The translations under genes were made by a program, and so were the position numbers. From positions 32,451,820 through 32,515,819 of the forward strand of contig NW_020312817.1 of the NCBI RefSeq assembly GCF_003265705.1: 64,000 nt of DNA. Reading direction: 5' to 3'. The notes below the pieces were generated by a model. The model was not told the origin of the DNA. It did not search any database and worked only from the letters and a program-made list of their open reading frames with translations. Positions 43,341 to 53,510 of this stretch are shown piece by piece; within the stretch, counting starts at the first letter, position 1; each line of letters starts with the position of its first letter. The DNA comes from Callorhinus ursinus. Its lineage: Eukaryota > Chordata > Mammalia > Carnivora > Otariidae.

Positions 43341-45346
43341 AAAAGTTGGTTCTTCAAAAAGTTCAATAAAATTGATGAATCTTTAGACTAAGAAAAAAGA
43401 GAAAAGTTATTCAAATCATAATCACCTATAGAAATTAAAAATGGTTAACAGAATAATACAAATAGTTTTATGCAGCCAAATTAGACAATGTGGTTGAACA
43501 AATGCTTAAAAAGACAAAATATCAAAACTGACTCAAGAAAAATAAAATCTGACTATGCCCATAACAAATGAAGAAATTGAATAATAAAAAATATGCCCAC
43601 AAAGAAAAGGGTGAAATGGCCTCATAAGTGAATTCTACCAGTCAAAAAAGAATTAATACCAAATCTTCAGACTAGTCCTAAAATAGAAGAGGAGGAAACA
43701 TTTCCTAACTCAATCCCTAAGGTCAATATTACCTTGATATGCAGTCAAAGAAATTAACAGAAAACTACAGATCATTATTCTCATGAATATAGACACAAGA
43801 ATCCCCAACAAAATAATTGGCAAATCAAATTCAGACACATATAAAAAGGATTATATGCCATGATTATGTGGAACTTATTTGAAGAATGCAAGGTTGGTTT
43901 AATATCTGAAAATCAATAATGTGTAAGACCATCATAACTGAATAAAAGACAAAAACCACATGACCATCTCAATAGACATAAAAAAAGCATTTGACAAAAG
44001 CCAACACTCATTCATGATAAAAATCTCAACAAACCAGGACTAGAAGGGAACTTCCTCAAGGGCATCTGTGAAAAATGTACAGTTAACCTGATTAAGGGTG
44101 AGAGACAATGCCTTCCCCCTAAGACTGGGAAAACGATTTGCTTTTACCACTTCTATTTAACATTGTATTGGAAGTTCTTGCCACTACAACAAAGAAAAAG
44201 AAATTAAAGTTATGTACATTGGAAATGGAAAGCAATGTTGTCATTTTCTGGAAATGCCATGACACTGTATGTAAAAAATCCTAAACAATCTATAAAAAAC
44301 CTACTTGAACTAATGAACAAGTTTGCAATGTAGTAGGATACATGATCAATATACAATAATAAATTGTGTTTCTATGCACTAGCAACAATTTGAAGAGGAA
44401 ATGGAAACAATTCCACTCATAACATCAAAAGAATAAAATATTTAGAAATGAATTTAACAAGTGAAGTGTAAGACCTGTATACTGAAAATTAAAAATACTG
44501 CTCATGAAATTAAAGAAGATAAAAGTAAAAGGAGAGAAATATCATGGTCATGGATTGGAAAACTCAGTAAGATGTCAGTTCTCCATAAATTCACTGACAG
44601 AGCAGATTCAATCCCTATAAAAATCCCAACAGACTTTTTTGGGGGTAGATATTGACAAGATGAACCTAAGATTGATATGTAAATGCACAGTACCCAGGAC
44701 AGCCAAAGCAACCCAGAATAAAAACAAACTGGGAAGACTTACAATACCTGACTTCAAATTTTACCATAAAGTTATAGTAAATCAAAAGAATATGGCATTG
44801 GCATAAAGATAGACATATATATCAGTGAAAGAATAGAGAGTCAAGAAATAATCCTTTTTATTTATAGCCAATTGATTTCGACAAAGATGCCATGGCAATT
44901 CAATGAAGATAGAATATTCTTTGCAACAAATGATGCTAAGACAATTGGTATCCATATGTAATGAAATAAAAATAAAAACAAAAAAAACTTAGATACCTAA
45001 ATAATATACCAAAATTAACTCAAAATGGATCACAGACCAAAATATAAGAGCCACAACTACTACTGACTTCTAGTAAAAATATAGGAGAAAAAAATCTTTC
45101 TGACCTTAAGTTAGGCAAAGATTTCTACGGTATGGCACTGAAAGCATGATACATAAAAGAAAAAATTGATAAAATGGAATTCATCAAAATTACAATCTTT
45201 TGCTCTTCGAAAAAACTGCTTCATTAAGAAAATGAAAAAAACAAACCACAGACTGAAGAAAATATTAAAGGATTTGTATACACAATACATAAGGCACTCT
45301 TACAATTCAACAGGCAGCCGGATAACCCAAGTTAAAAATGACAAAA

Positions 45347-45436
45347 GATTTTTTTCAAGTAAACTTTACCCCCAACATGGGGCTCAAACTCACAACCCCA
45401 AGATCAAGAGTCTCATGCTCTACCAGCTGAGCCCCA
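45347..45436 (-). repeat. short SINEC (head-only), reverse orientation
   Basis: 'actttacccccaacatgggg' to 'taccagctgagcccc'. Confidence 0.85.
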
Positions 45437-46649
45437 GAAATGAACAAAAGGTTTGAAGAGACATTTCACCAAAGAAGATATATAAATGTCTAATAAGCAC
45501 ATGAAAGGATATTATTAATCACTAGGAAATGTACATTAAAACCAAAATAAGATACCACTATCCACACACCAGAATGGGTAAAATCCAAAAGACTGACAAT
45601 ATCAAGGATTGATAAGGATGTATAGAAACTGGAACTCTTACACATCAATGGTGAGAATGTTAAACGGCACAGCCCCATTGGAAACAGTTTGGTAATATCT
45701 TAAAAGTTAACCATAAATTTAACATAAAAGTTAAACATAAACAGCAATTCCACTCTTTGGTGTCTACCCAGGAAAAATAAAAATATACGCTTATACAAAG
45801 ACATCCATGCAAGTGTTTATAGTACCATTATTCATAAGAGCTTCAGTAGAAAACAAACTAAATGTCCTTTAACCGATGGGAATGAAAATCCATGCAATAC
45901 TGATTCAGCATTAAAAGGAAAGTACTGGTATATGCTATTATGTGATAAGCATAAAAAAACACAACTGAAAACATATGCTATCCAACTCTCCCTCACACAT
46001 ATTGTATGATTCCATTTACATGAAATTTCTAGAAAAGGTAAATGCACCACTGAGAAGGACCCAGCATCTCCTTGGTGGTACTGTTGCCCGAAATGCAAAA
46101 CCTGAATCGAATCATGAGAAAAAAGTAGACAAAACTTTGGATCCTACAAATAACTGGACTGTGTTTTAAAAAAAAATGGTAAGGTCATAAAAGACAAAGG
46201 TCAAGGTACTGTTCCAGAAGGAAGGAGACTAAAAAGATATGAAAATGAAATATAATGTGTGATCCTAAATTAAATCTTAGAATGGGATAACTGTAAAGAG
46301 TAACACTGGGATAACTGGTGAAATCTAACTATTGACTGTGGATTAGGTACTAAATTTCCTAATTTTGGTAACCTGTACTGTGGTTATGTAAGAAAATGTC
46401 CTTGTTCTTAGGAAATACACACTGAACTACTTATGGGTAAAAGCACATGATGTCTATAACTTACTCTCAAAAGGTACAGAAAAATTAACATACATGTATT
46501 TATACATGGAGAGACAGAAAGGAAATGATAAAACAAATGGAGCACAATTAATGAAGGTAGATGTATGGGGGTTCATTGTACTTTTCTTGCAAGTTTGAAG
46601 TTATTATATCAAATCAAATCAAGCTATTTAAAAAAACCTACATATGGTG

Positions 46650-47105
46650 CGACTGAAGGGTCTTAACTCACTTTTCTTCTGCATATCTATTTCCGTTATA
46701 CCAAAAACATCTTTCTCAAACATCAGCATAGTCATATATTGTCCTTCCTCAAAAATGTCTATGGCCTCTGATGCCTCAGATTACAGCAGGATACTTACAG
46801 TCCTTTACACTCCAGTCCCAATGTACCTTTCCCATACTGCTTCTCAAATTCTTCCCCAAACATTTTCAGATCTGTCTCTGCTTATGCCACTGCTGGGAAG
46901 TTCTGACCCCGGAATCCTCATCTTTTGCAGTTCAACTCAAATGTCTTGTCTTTTATCCTTCCCCAATCCCTAAAGGCAAGCTCTTTCTCTGCACACGTCC
47001 TATGTTCACAACTTCTCCCGTTCCTTTTTTACACTTTATTCATTACACTTGACTTGCCTTCTTAGCCCACTGGCCAGCACACGGCAGGTGCTCAACCTGT
47101 TGAAG
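46650..47105 (+). repeat. L2 LINE 3' region
   Basis: 'tatggcctctgatgcctcag', 'atgccactgctgggaagttc' and the final 'cacacggcaggtgctcaacc' are L2 features in order. About 450 bp. Confidence 0.55.
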
Positions 47106-48105
47106 TCCTGCCATATTTTTATTCTCTAGCCTTTCTGCTAAATATGTAAAATAATTTTCTTCTTTAAGCAAAGGAAATAATCACATTTTGATTGTGAATA
47201 CAGTATCTGGGCAGGAAATCAAGATCAAGCAGTGATATAGCCACTGACAGGGAACAGATGAAACTGGGTGAAAATATTTTTCATAGTCATTAGTGACTTC
47301 AACTGAATTTACATATCTCTTGGCTATGGGGCCTCCTGACTTCAAAATTTACCAAATACTTGACTGTGAGATTAATCAAGTTCTGTGTATAAAGGCAAAA
47401 ACAGATATAGACTTGGGCCCATTGGTAAATATAGAAAGATATTTGAGTGGATAAGATACTTGAGTGGATCATTAAATTCTTTGAAAGTTTCCTGTTTAAT
47501 TTCCTTAGTCTGAAGGAAACGATGCACATAGAAACAGAGGAAACACTGGGAGGCAGATTATTTTCCATGATTGTATCACAAAGCAGGTCCTGAGGGCTCA
47601 AGTAAGCCTATGGAATGCACTGGGGGAAGCAAAACAAAATTAAGAAAGGGAGAGTAATGGGGTGAAAAAAATATTTATTAATCTCCTAATCTTAAATTTA
47701 TAGGAAACTGGTATAAACAGCAGTGTTAAGAAGGAGGGAAGCAAGGAGACTTTTTCAAGACCAGGCTAGCCCAGTTAAATTCCGCAGGCTTAAAGTCACA
47801 ACGTGCTATGTTGTTTATTGTTTCCAATGCACCCAAACTTGTAGTATTCATCTTTAATAGAACTAATCAGGAAAATAGGCTGCAAACGCATTCTGCATCT
47901 GTCTTATGAACATAACACTGAATGACAGAACTTCGAAAGTACACACACCTGTTAATAAACGTCTTGGAGATAGTACAATCAGGTTAATTAAAAGCATCTC
48001 CAAGAAACCAGAAGACCATATAATTTATATAACCCAAGAAACTAATTTTGTTTAAAACATCACATTTCATATGTTCACGTATCTGGAACCTTTACCTCCA
48101 GGCCT
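47105..48105. other. downstream shore of the CpG island (CDKL4 side), unassigned
   Basis: About 1 kb of AT-rich, apparently unique DNA. No exon seen. Confidence 0.4.
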
Positions 48106-48109
48106 CTAA

Positions 48110-48760
48110 AGCCGTCTCGACCCTTCAAAGGCAGTCCAGCTTCTTGGCTACACCTGGGTCTCCCAAAGCGCAGGTGTGCCCCGCTGCCCCCTCTGCCCCC
48201 ACCGGCCGCCCTCCCGCAGCAGCTCGCCTCCCCATGGCCGCACCTCCCTCTAGCCCCCAGGGAGCCGCAGCCGGTGGGGCGTGCGGCCGGCGCGAGCACC
48301 CTGTCACCTCTAGCCCTCGCCCCCACTCCGCCTGTCCCTCCGGAGGCTACCGGAGGGGAAGGCAGCCCCGCTCCCCGGCCCTCAGGAACTTTCCCTTTTC
48401 TGGGAGCGTGCGTGCAGACCCCGGTCCTCTCTCCCTCAGGCCCCCCACCCGCCGCCAGCACCCCCACTTACGGCGCGGACCGGGGGCGCCCGCCACGCCG
48501 CCCCGCGCAGCCGGGAGCGGCGCCGACCGGGCGGAGGTCGCTGTGCGCGGGCCGCCACCCGCCCAGCCACTGCGGAGCGAAGCGCCGCGGCGTCTCCGGG
48601 GCAACCGGACGCTCAGGGCGCGCGGGCCGGGCGGCTTCCGGGGAGCTCCTCCGGCGCCCGCCGCTCTAGAAGCCCGGGCTCCGCCGCCTCGTCTCGGGGG
48701 ACAGCCTCTGGGCAGAGCCATAACGTCGGGGGTGCAGACGCGGCCTCCGTTTCTGCTCCA
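48110..48760 (-). promoter_or_regulatory. CpG island; likely CDKL4 promoter and first exon
   Basis: About 650 bases are strongly GC-rich and dense in CpG, unlike the AT-rich DNA on both sides and with no repeat in it. On the minus strand GCGCC is followed by GTAAGT, a consensus donor with its GT at 48471-48470, so a non-coding exon could end at 48472 and join the acceptor above 34559. The position, 3.6 kb past the apparent MAP4K3 3' end and upstream of CDKL4, fits a CDKL4 promoter. A promoter for an unannotated plus-strand transcript is also possible. No TATA box is obvious. Confidence 0.6.
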
Positions 48761-50330
48761 GAGCCCTGAAGATGCCCTGAGGAAGGCGCTCAGGAAACAT
48801 TTAAACTACTTTTCCGCGAACGCCGTGACTGTAGGAAGTCCTGTTCCTTTCCAAGTCCTCAAGAGCACTTAAAATGAAGCCCGTGTAAACGGTGAAATGA
48901 GGCCGCTTCCCTGCCTGGGCCGAGACCTTCAGTTTGTCAGATCCTCTTATTAGTCATGACTTTTCAGTCTTGCTTTATTGTCCAAAGAGCTTTTCAGCAA
49001 ACTCGTGGAGGCCTTCCCTTGACAGGCGGCTCTCAGCTGTGGGGCGCGCTGCTGCCGCGCTCACAATCCAGCAGGCACTGCGGTAGCATCTGGAGCGGGT
49101 TCAGGCAGACTTGCCACCCAGGGGGAAGCAAGTCAAGCATATGATGCGATGAATGCCGTATCGAAGTAAATGCATTAACACTGCACAAGATCATTTTTAC
49201 CAAAGCTTACCTTTCTTGTTCCCAAATATGAACTTAAAAATACTACGTTAATAAGCACATACATACTTGTTTAGCATCAATAAAACGCTCCCTCCCCATC
49301 GTGCGGGATTTAGGGTGGTCATACTTCCCCTTCTTCCTTCAGGTGACTGTGCTCTTTTCTTCTTCAGTTTTCCATTTGCTTCATTTGTTTCGAAAATAAA
49401 ACCAGAGACAACCTTTTATCTCCTCTTTCAAGACCAAGCATTCTCCCAATAAACCCAAATCTACATAAACTCACATCTACTCATTTCTGCCTTCATGATG
49501 CTACAAAAAATATTCTCCGTAAGGATACAAGGGATCACCTATGCACAAACCCAGCTGCCTGTTTTCACGGGCGTGGGTCAGATCGCTGCAGTTCCTAAGT
49601 GGAGCTTCTAGCTCCTTTTCTCGTTAGGAAGCTCTCCACAGTCAGGCTCAACCTTGTTTTCTAGCTTTGTGCCTGTTGCTGTGCCCAGGCTCTCTACACC
49701 AAGCTCAGCTGCATTTAGCGTCACTACGCCACGAACCTGCATTCATAGTCCTTGAACCTTAGTTTAGCCTGCCGCTCACCACCCTTTCGTACTGCACTTG
49801 ATAAACCCTTCATCTGTTAACAACCTGGTTTATATAGAACTTTCTACACAAAGGCTTTCTTTTCCCCAAAGTATAATTAGGCGCAGCCTTTTGTATCTTA
49901 AAAAAATTTTTTTTTCATTCAAGTGGGCTCCTTGAATACTAGAAATGATGGCTTTTCCATCCTTTTTTCCAGCACCAGTGAGGTGCCTGGATACACTGTA
50001 AGTGATACGAAGTTGGTTAAATAATGGAGTATCTCACAAAAAAAGTCTTTGCAATGAGTTTTGACTAGACTTACTTAATAAGCTTTAACTGTAATTTTAT
50101 GCAAATCCTTTTATTCTAATATGAAACACTTTGAATAAAGAAATGCTTCTTGGTAAAGCCAAAAAATTAAGATAGGAAGTTGATTTCTCTTGTTGCAGAG
50201 ACTGTGAAAATCAGAATTTGAAATCCAGCTCCTGGAGAAAATCCATCTAATTTCTGGGGGAAAAATGCTTCATATATTTTAGAGGGCAGTGGATATACTG
50301 CTTGTATTCTGTGTAATACATATTTTAGTA
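48761..50330. other. upstream shore of the CpG island, unassigned
   Basis: The GC content falls off to about 49.15 kb, then unique AT-rich DNA. No exon or named repeat. Proximal CDKL4 regulatory DNA would be expected here. Confidence 0.4.
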
Positions 50331-50331
50331 T

Positions 50332-50560
50332 AGTAGTTAAAGGTATACACTTTGAACCAAGTGGCCTGGGTTCAAATCTTAGCTCCACCACTTATCAGTT
50401 ATATTCTTTGGCAAGTTATTTAAGCTTTCTGTGCCTGTTTCTTCATTTGTAAAATAGCATTAACAATACCTACCCACTAGGCTGTTTTGGGGCTTCCGTG
50501 GGACAATCTGTGTAAAGTATGTAGAATCACACCTAGCACACAGATATAGGTACTGGACAC
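50332..50560 (+). repeat. MIR SINE, sense, near full length
   Basis: 'gtagttaaaggtatacactt', 'ggcctgggttcaaatcttag' and 'ctgtttcttcatttgtaaaa' show the tRNA-related head, body and core. Confidence 0.75.
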
Positions 50561-50919
50561 TTACTATATTCCCTCAAGTAATACTCTTAGTGCTTACCCA
50601 TTATTTTGTACAGACACATTTTCCTTTTTCTCTAGTAATGGTGAAAACTATCTGTCCTTTCTTTCCCAATCTCTCCTGAAATCAGTGTAAGCTGAATGAC
50701 AGCCAACAGGCCCACAAACAACTGATCTCCTTCTTCTCAACACTACGGTCTAAGAAACTAGCTAATAAGATAGCTTGAACTTCAATCAAGATGAAATATA
50801 TTCTCTCCAACATTTAGGTGAGTGGCTCTTTTCCTTTTGAGTGAATAAAGATCCTTAATCAAAAGTTACTAGGTAGAGCTACAAAATTTGCATTTTTAAG
50901 TCATCAAAGATTATTCTGA

Positions 50920-51105
50920 CGCATGTGATCCTTGGACCACCGTCAGAAAACTGATTTAAATTCAGGTCAACCAATGTTTCCCACATAGAGCCTGCACATC
51001 TGAATAATCTGCATGACTTTATAAAAATAAATAGGTTATTGGGCTTGGCCCCCAAAGATTGATTTCAGGGGTCTATGTTTTTAAAAAGCCCATGAGTAAC
51101 ACAGA
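50920..51105. repeat. MER5A-like DNA transposon
   Basis: 'gcgcatgtgatccttggacc'-type start (here 'acgcatgtgatccttggacc') and 'aggggtctatgtttttaaaa' suggest MER5A, interrupted or diverged. Confidence 0.45.
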
Positions 51106-51469
51106 AACCAGTTGTATATTTTCTGGAAATAATTCCAAGTGTTTGACAGTTAAATATGATTGTTAAATTTTTTGAGATGTGACCATTTATATAACTTATA
51201 GGACTTGGAAATTAGAAAAAACAGTGGCCCAGAAAAACGATCAACAACCTGGTCAATAAATGCCAAGAACGGAATCTTGATTTCTTGAAAAATCTTTTCC
51301 ATGAGTCTCTGTTTTTCAACAAGTTGACGATAATGTTATACTGGCAAAGATGTGTTTTTAAAAGTCATTATTCAGTCATTAATGCTAAGATCAGTGACAA
51401 TGTATTTATTTGGGAAAAGAGTGATACATATACACAACTGCTATGACTATTAACACCTATATGATTTAG

Positions 51470-51590
51470 AAGTCATGTTTTTAGATAAGGAAACTGTTCT
51501 AGAGTCAATAAATTACCTGAAGTCACAGAGAAGGGTAGTGCACTAGCAAAGGTAGAAATGGTGCCTCATGATGCACCACCCAGTTCTTCC
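51470..51590 (-). repeat. MIR SINE fragment, antisense
   Basis: 'agataaggaaactgttctag' is the reversed MIR core. Confidence 0.45.
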
Positions 51591-51654
51591 CACCTGTCCC
51601 CGTTTTTAGTCTCTAGAACTGCATTCCCCAACACTCTCCTGTTCCTTTCTGTAA

Positions 51655-51872
51655 CCCAGGGGTCGGCAAACTTGCTCTATACAGGGTCAGATGGTAAATA
51701 TTTAAGGCTCTGTAAGCCATACGGCTTTCTTGCAACCACTCACCTCTGTCACCGTAGTATAAACACAGCCAAAGATAACACATAAATGAGGATGTGGTGT
51801 GGTGTTCCAATAAAACTTTATTTACAAAAACGGGTGGTGAGCAGGATTAGGCTGTTTGCCGACACCTGCTCC
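51655..51872. repeat. Charlie-like hAT element, near complete
   Basis: 'ccaggggtcggcaaacttgc' at one end and 'tgtttgccgacacctgctc' at the other form the inverted ends. 'ttccaataaaactttattta' lies between. Family name not certain. Confidence 0.7.
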
Positions 51873-52099
51873 ATTAAGACTATGAATGTTTAATTGGTTT
51901 TCCTGATCAGAAAGCTGAATATTCTATAAAAGATACCCCTTTATGAAACTGAGATGACAGATCAAAAATATGATCTGAGGAACCAGAATGGATATGTAGG
52001 ATTCAATGCAGAATAATTAAAAAATTGTTTTTCTCCTTAATATATTTTAGTCTTACTCTATACAGATTAAGCCAGATGACAAGCTACTATACAACCGCA

Positions 52100-53422
52100 T
52101 GTTAAAAAACATGTTTATTTTACACTATGTACAATCAGGAACATATTTAAAAGCATTATCAATTAAAATAAATGAAGACCATAAATCACAATTTAGTTTG
52201 TTCCTAGTGTATATATCCACATTAAAATATAAAGAACATATACCAAAAAAGAGCCAAGGTGTGCATTTTGCTAAAACTTGGTATATACATATTTCATTGG
52301 AAAAAAGCAATCAAAAATGACTTTAAACCAAAACTAAGTTCCTGGGATGTGTAGTAACCATTATATTGTTTATATGAGGTAGTAACTAAATTATTTTGGC
52401 CATGTGTTAATACTCTAAGTCAAAAGAAATATGAAAATGATTATAAAATAAGGCCAACCAAAGTAAAAATTTCACTAAAATTTGAACCACTCCACTCTAT
52501 GGAATGTTATAGTTCTTCAATGTGATTCTATGAAATGTTTAGTGTGGACTCTTTAATAATGCTTATTTATTCTTTGTGCATACTGTAATTCAGATAACTG
52601 CAGTGTTACATCACGGTAGCGCTATTCTGTGATTCAAAATTTTTTCAAAGGTATGTTTTTAAGCACAGACAAACAATCTTACAGGATTCTGCTTAATTAT
52701 AAAAAGACCAGTTACTACAACAGGTGGTTAATTGGTTTGTTTCACATAGAAAACAATCCAAATACATTTAAAAAACATGTTGTGGAGCCAAATGCATATT
52801 GACAATGTCACAGCTTACCTTTGTGACTTAATACATCACATATCAATACTTTGTGCAAATATAAACACCAGTGTACTTGCAGTAAAATTAAAAACAAGAT
52901 TATAAAATGATTATAGCCTCCATTACAATTTTGAAAGTTACAAGATTTGTATTCATATTACTAAATTACATATAATAAAAATACAATAGTGTTAAATGTA
53001 TTCATCCCATTTTGTAATATAGCCACACCCAAGAATATACCAAGAATTCTTAAAATATTAACCCCAATTGCATTTTCATCAACATTTACATCTGTACAGA
53101 TAAGACACTTACTTGTACATCTCATAAAAGTACATTATCTACATAAATTCTTAGTGTATGTCTTCAGCAATATGAAGTTTCACAGAAAAATACCCCTGTA
53201 TGTACAAAGATTACATAACAATGAATTAAGCACTTGTGTGGTTCAATATGCTAAATATATCCATACCACTTAAAACAAAAATCCTCCCCATCTCATCTCA
53301 TGCCACAATAAATTACAAGTGACTGAAGCCGGGCACCGCAGCTCCGGACAGTTGCAAGCCCTCGTCCCCGTTGCAGCAGTTGTGTTCGTTCTTTCTCACA
53401 CTGTGTTGAAGCACAGCCGTCC
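52100..53422 (-). other. MAP4K3: MAP4K3 3' UTR (inferred)
   Basis: The 1.3 kb after the stop are AT-rich, without a recognisable transposon insertion. They end at a polyadenylation signal near 52.1 kb. The absence of SINEs from this stretch, in a region otherwise full of them, fits conserved 3' UTR. An earlier AATAAA at 52566-52571 could give a shorter UTR. Confidence 0.6.
52115..52120 (-). terminator. candidate MAP4K3 polyadenylation signal AATAAA
   Basis: AATAAA on the minus strand, about 1.3 kb after the MAP4K3 stop. The next AATAAA, at 51817-51822, is inside an old DNA transposon and is a less likely end. Confidence 0.5.
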
Positions 53423-53510
53423 TCAGTAACTGTTCTCATGGCCCGCCAGGATGTATAAGTTGCTATTTGCTGTGGGGTTATCAGTTGGCCTACTTTCCAA
53501 AACCACGACC
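53423..53510 (-). CDS. MAP4K3: MAP4K3 last coding exon with stop
   Basis: After the acceptor TCACCTTTAG the exon completes Arg, reads [20 protein letters not shown] and LAGHENSY, then TGA at 53425-53423. The C terminus matches the family exactly as I know it. An overlapping 77-codon reading frame in another phase is a shadow. The intron above is only 853 bases and contains a SINEC. Confidence 0.95.

Larger units (their letters stand above)
41390..46130 (+). repeat. old L1M LINE, copy 2 (sense), internally deleted
   Basis: 'catctcaatagacataaaaa' and 'cacttctatttaacattgta' are ORF2 reverse-transcriptase words at 43.97 and 44.14 kb, 'gtatgattccatttacatga' the 3' part near 46.0 kb, and 'ccaaagataaagagaatatc' the 5' region near 43.03 kb. 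Most of ORF1 and the first half of ORF2 are missing between about 43.12 and 43.35 kb. No functional frame. Confidence 0.65.

Noticed and set aside
44461..44655. Open frames in the 43.4-46.1 kb block
   Set aside because: They are leftovers of L1 ORF2, broken by many stops.
48048..48872. Longest open frame in the window, 274 codons on the plus strand
   Set aside because: It covers the CpG island. High GC removes stops in several frames on both strands (also 130, 124 and 131 codons), and the product is low-complexity Pro/Ala/Arg with no domain.
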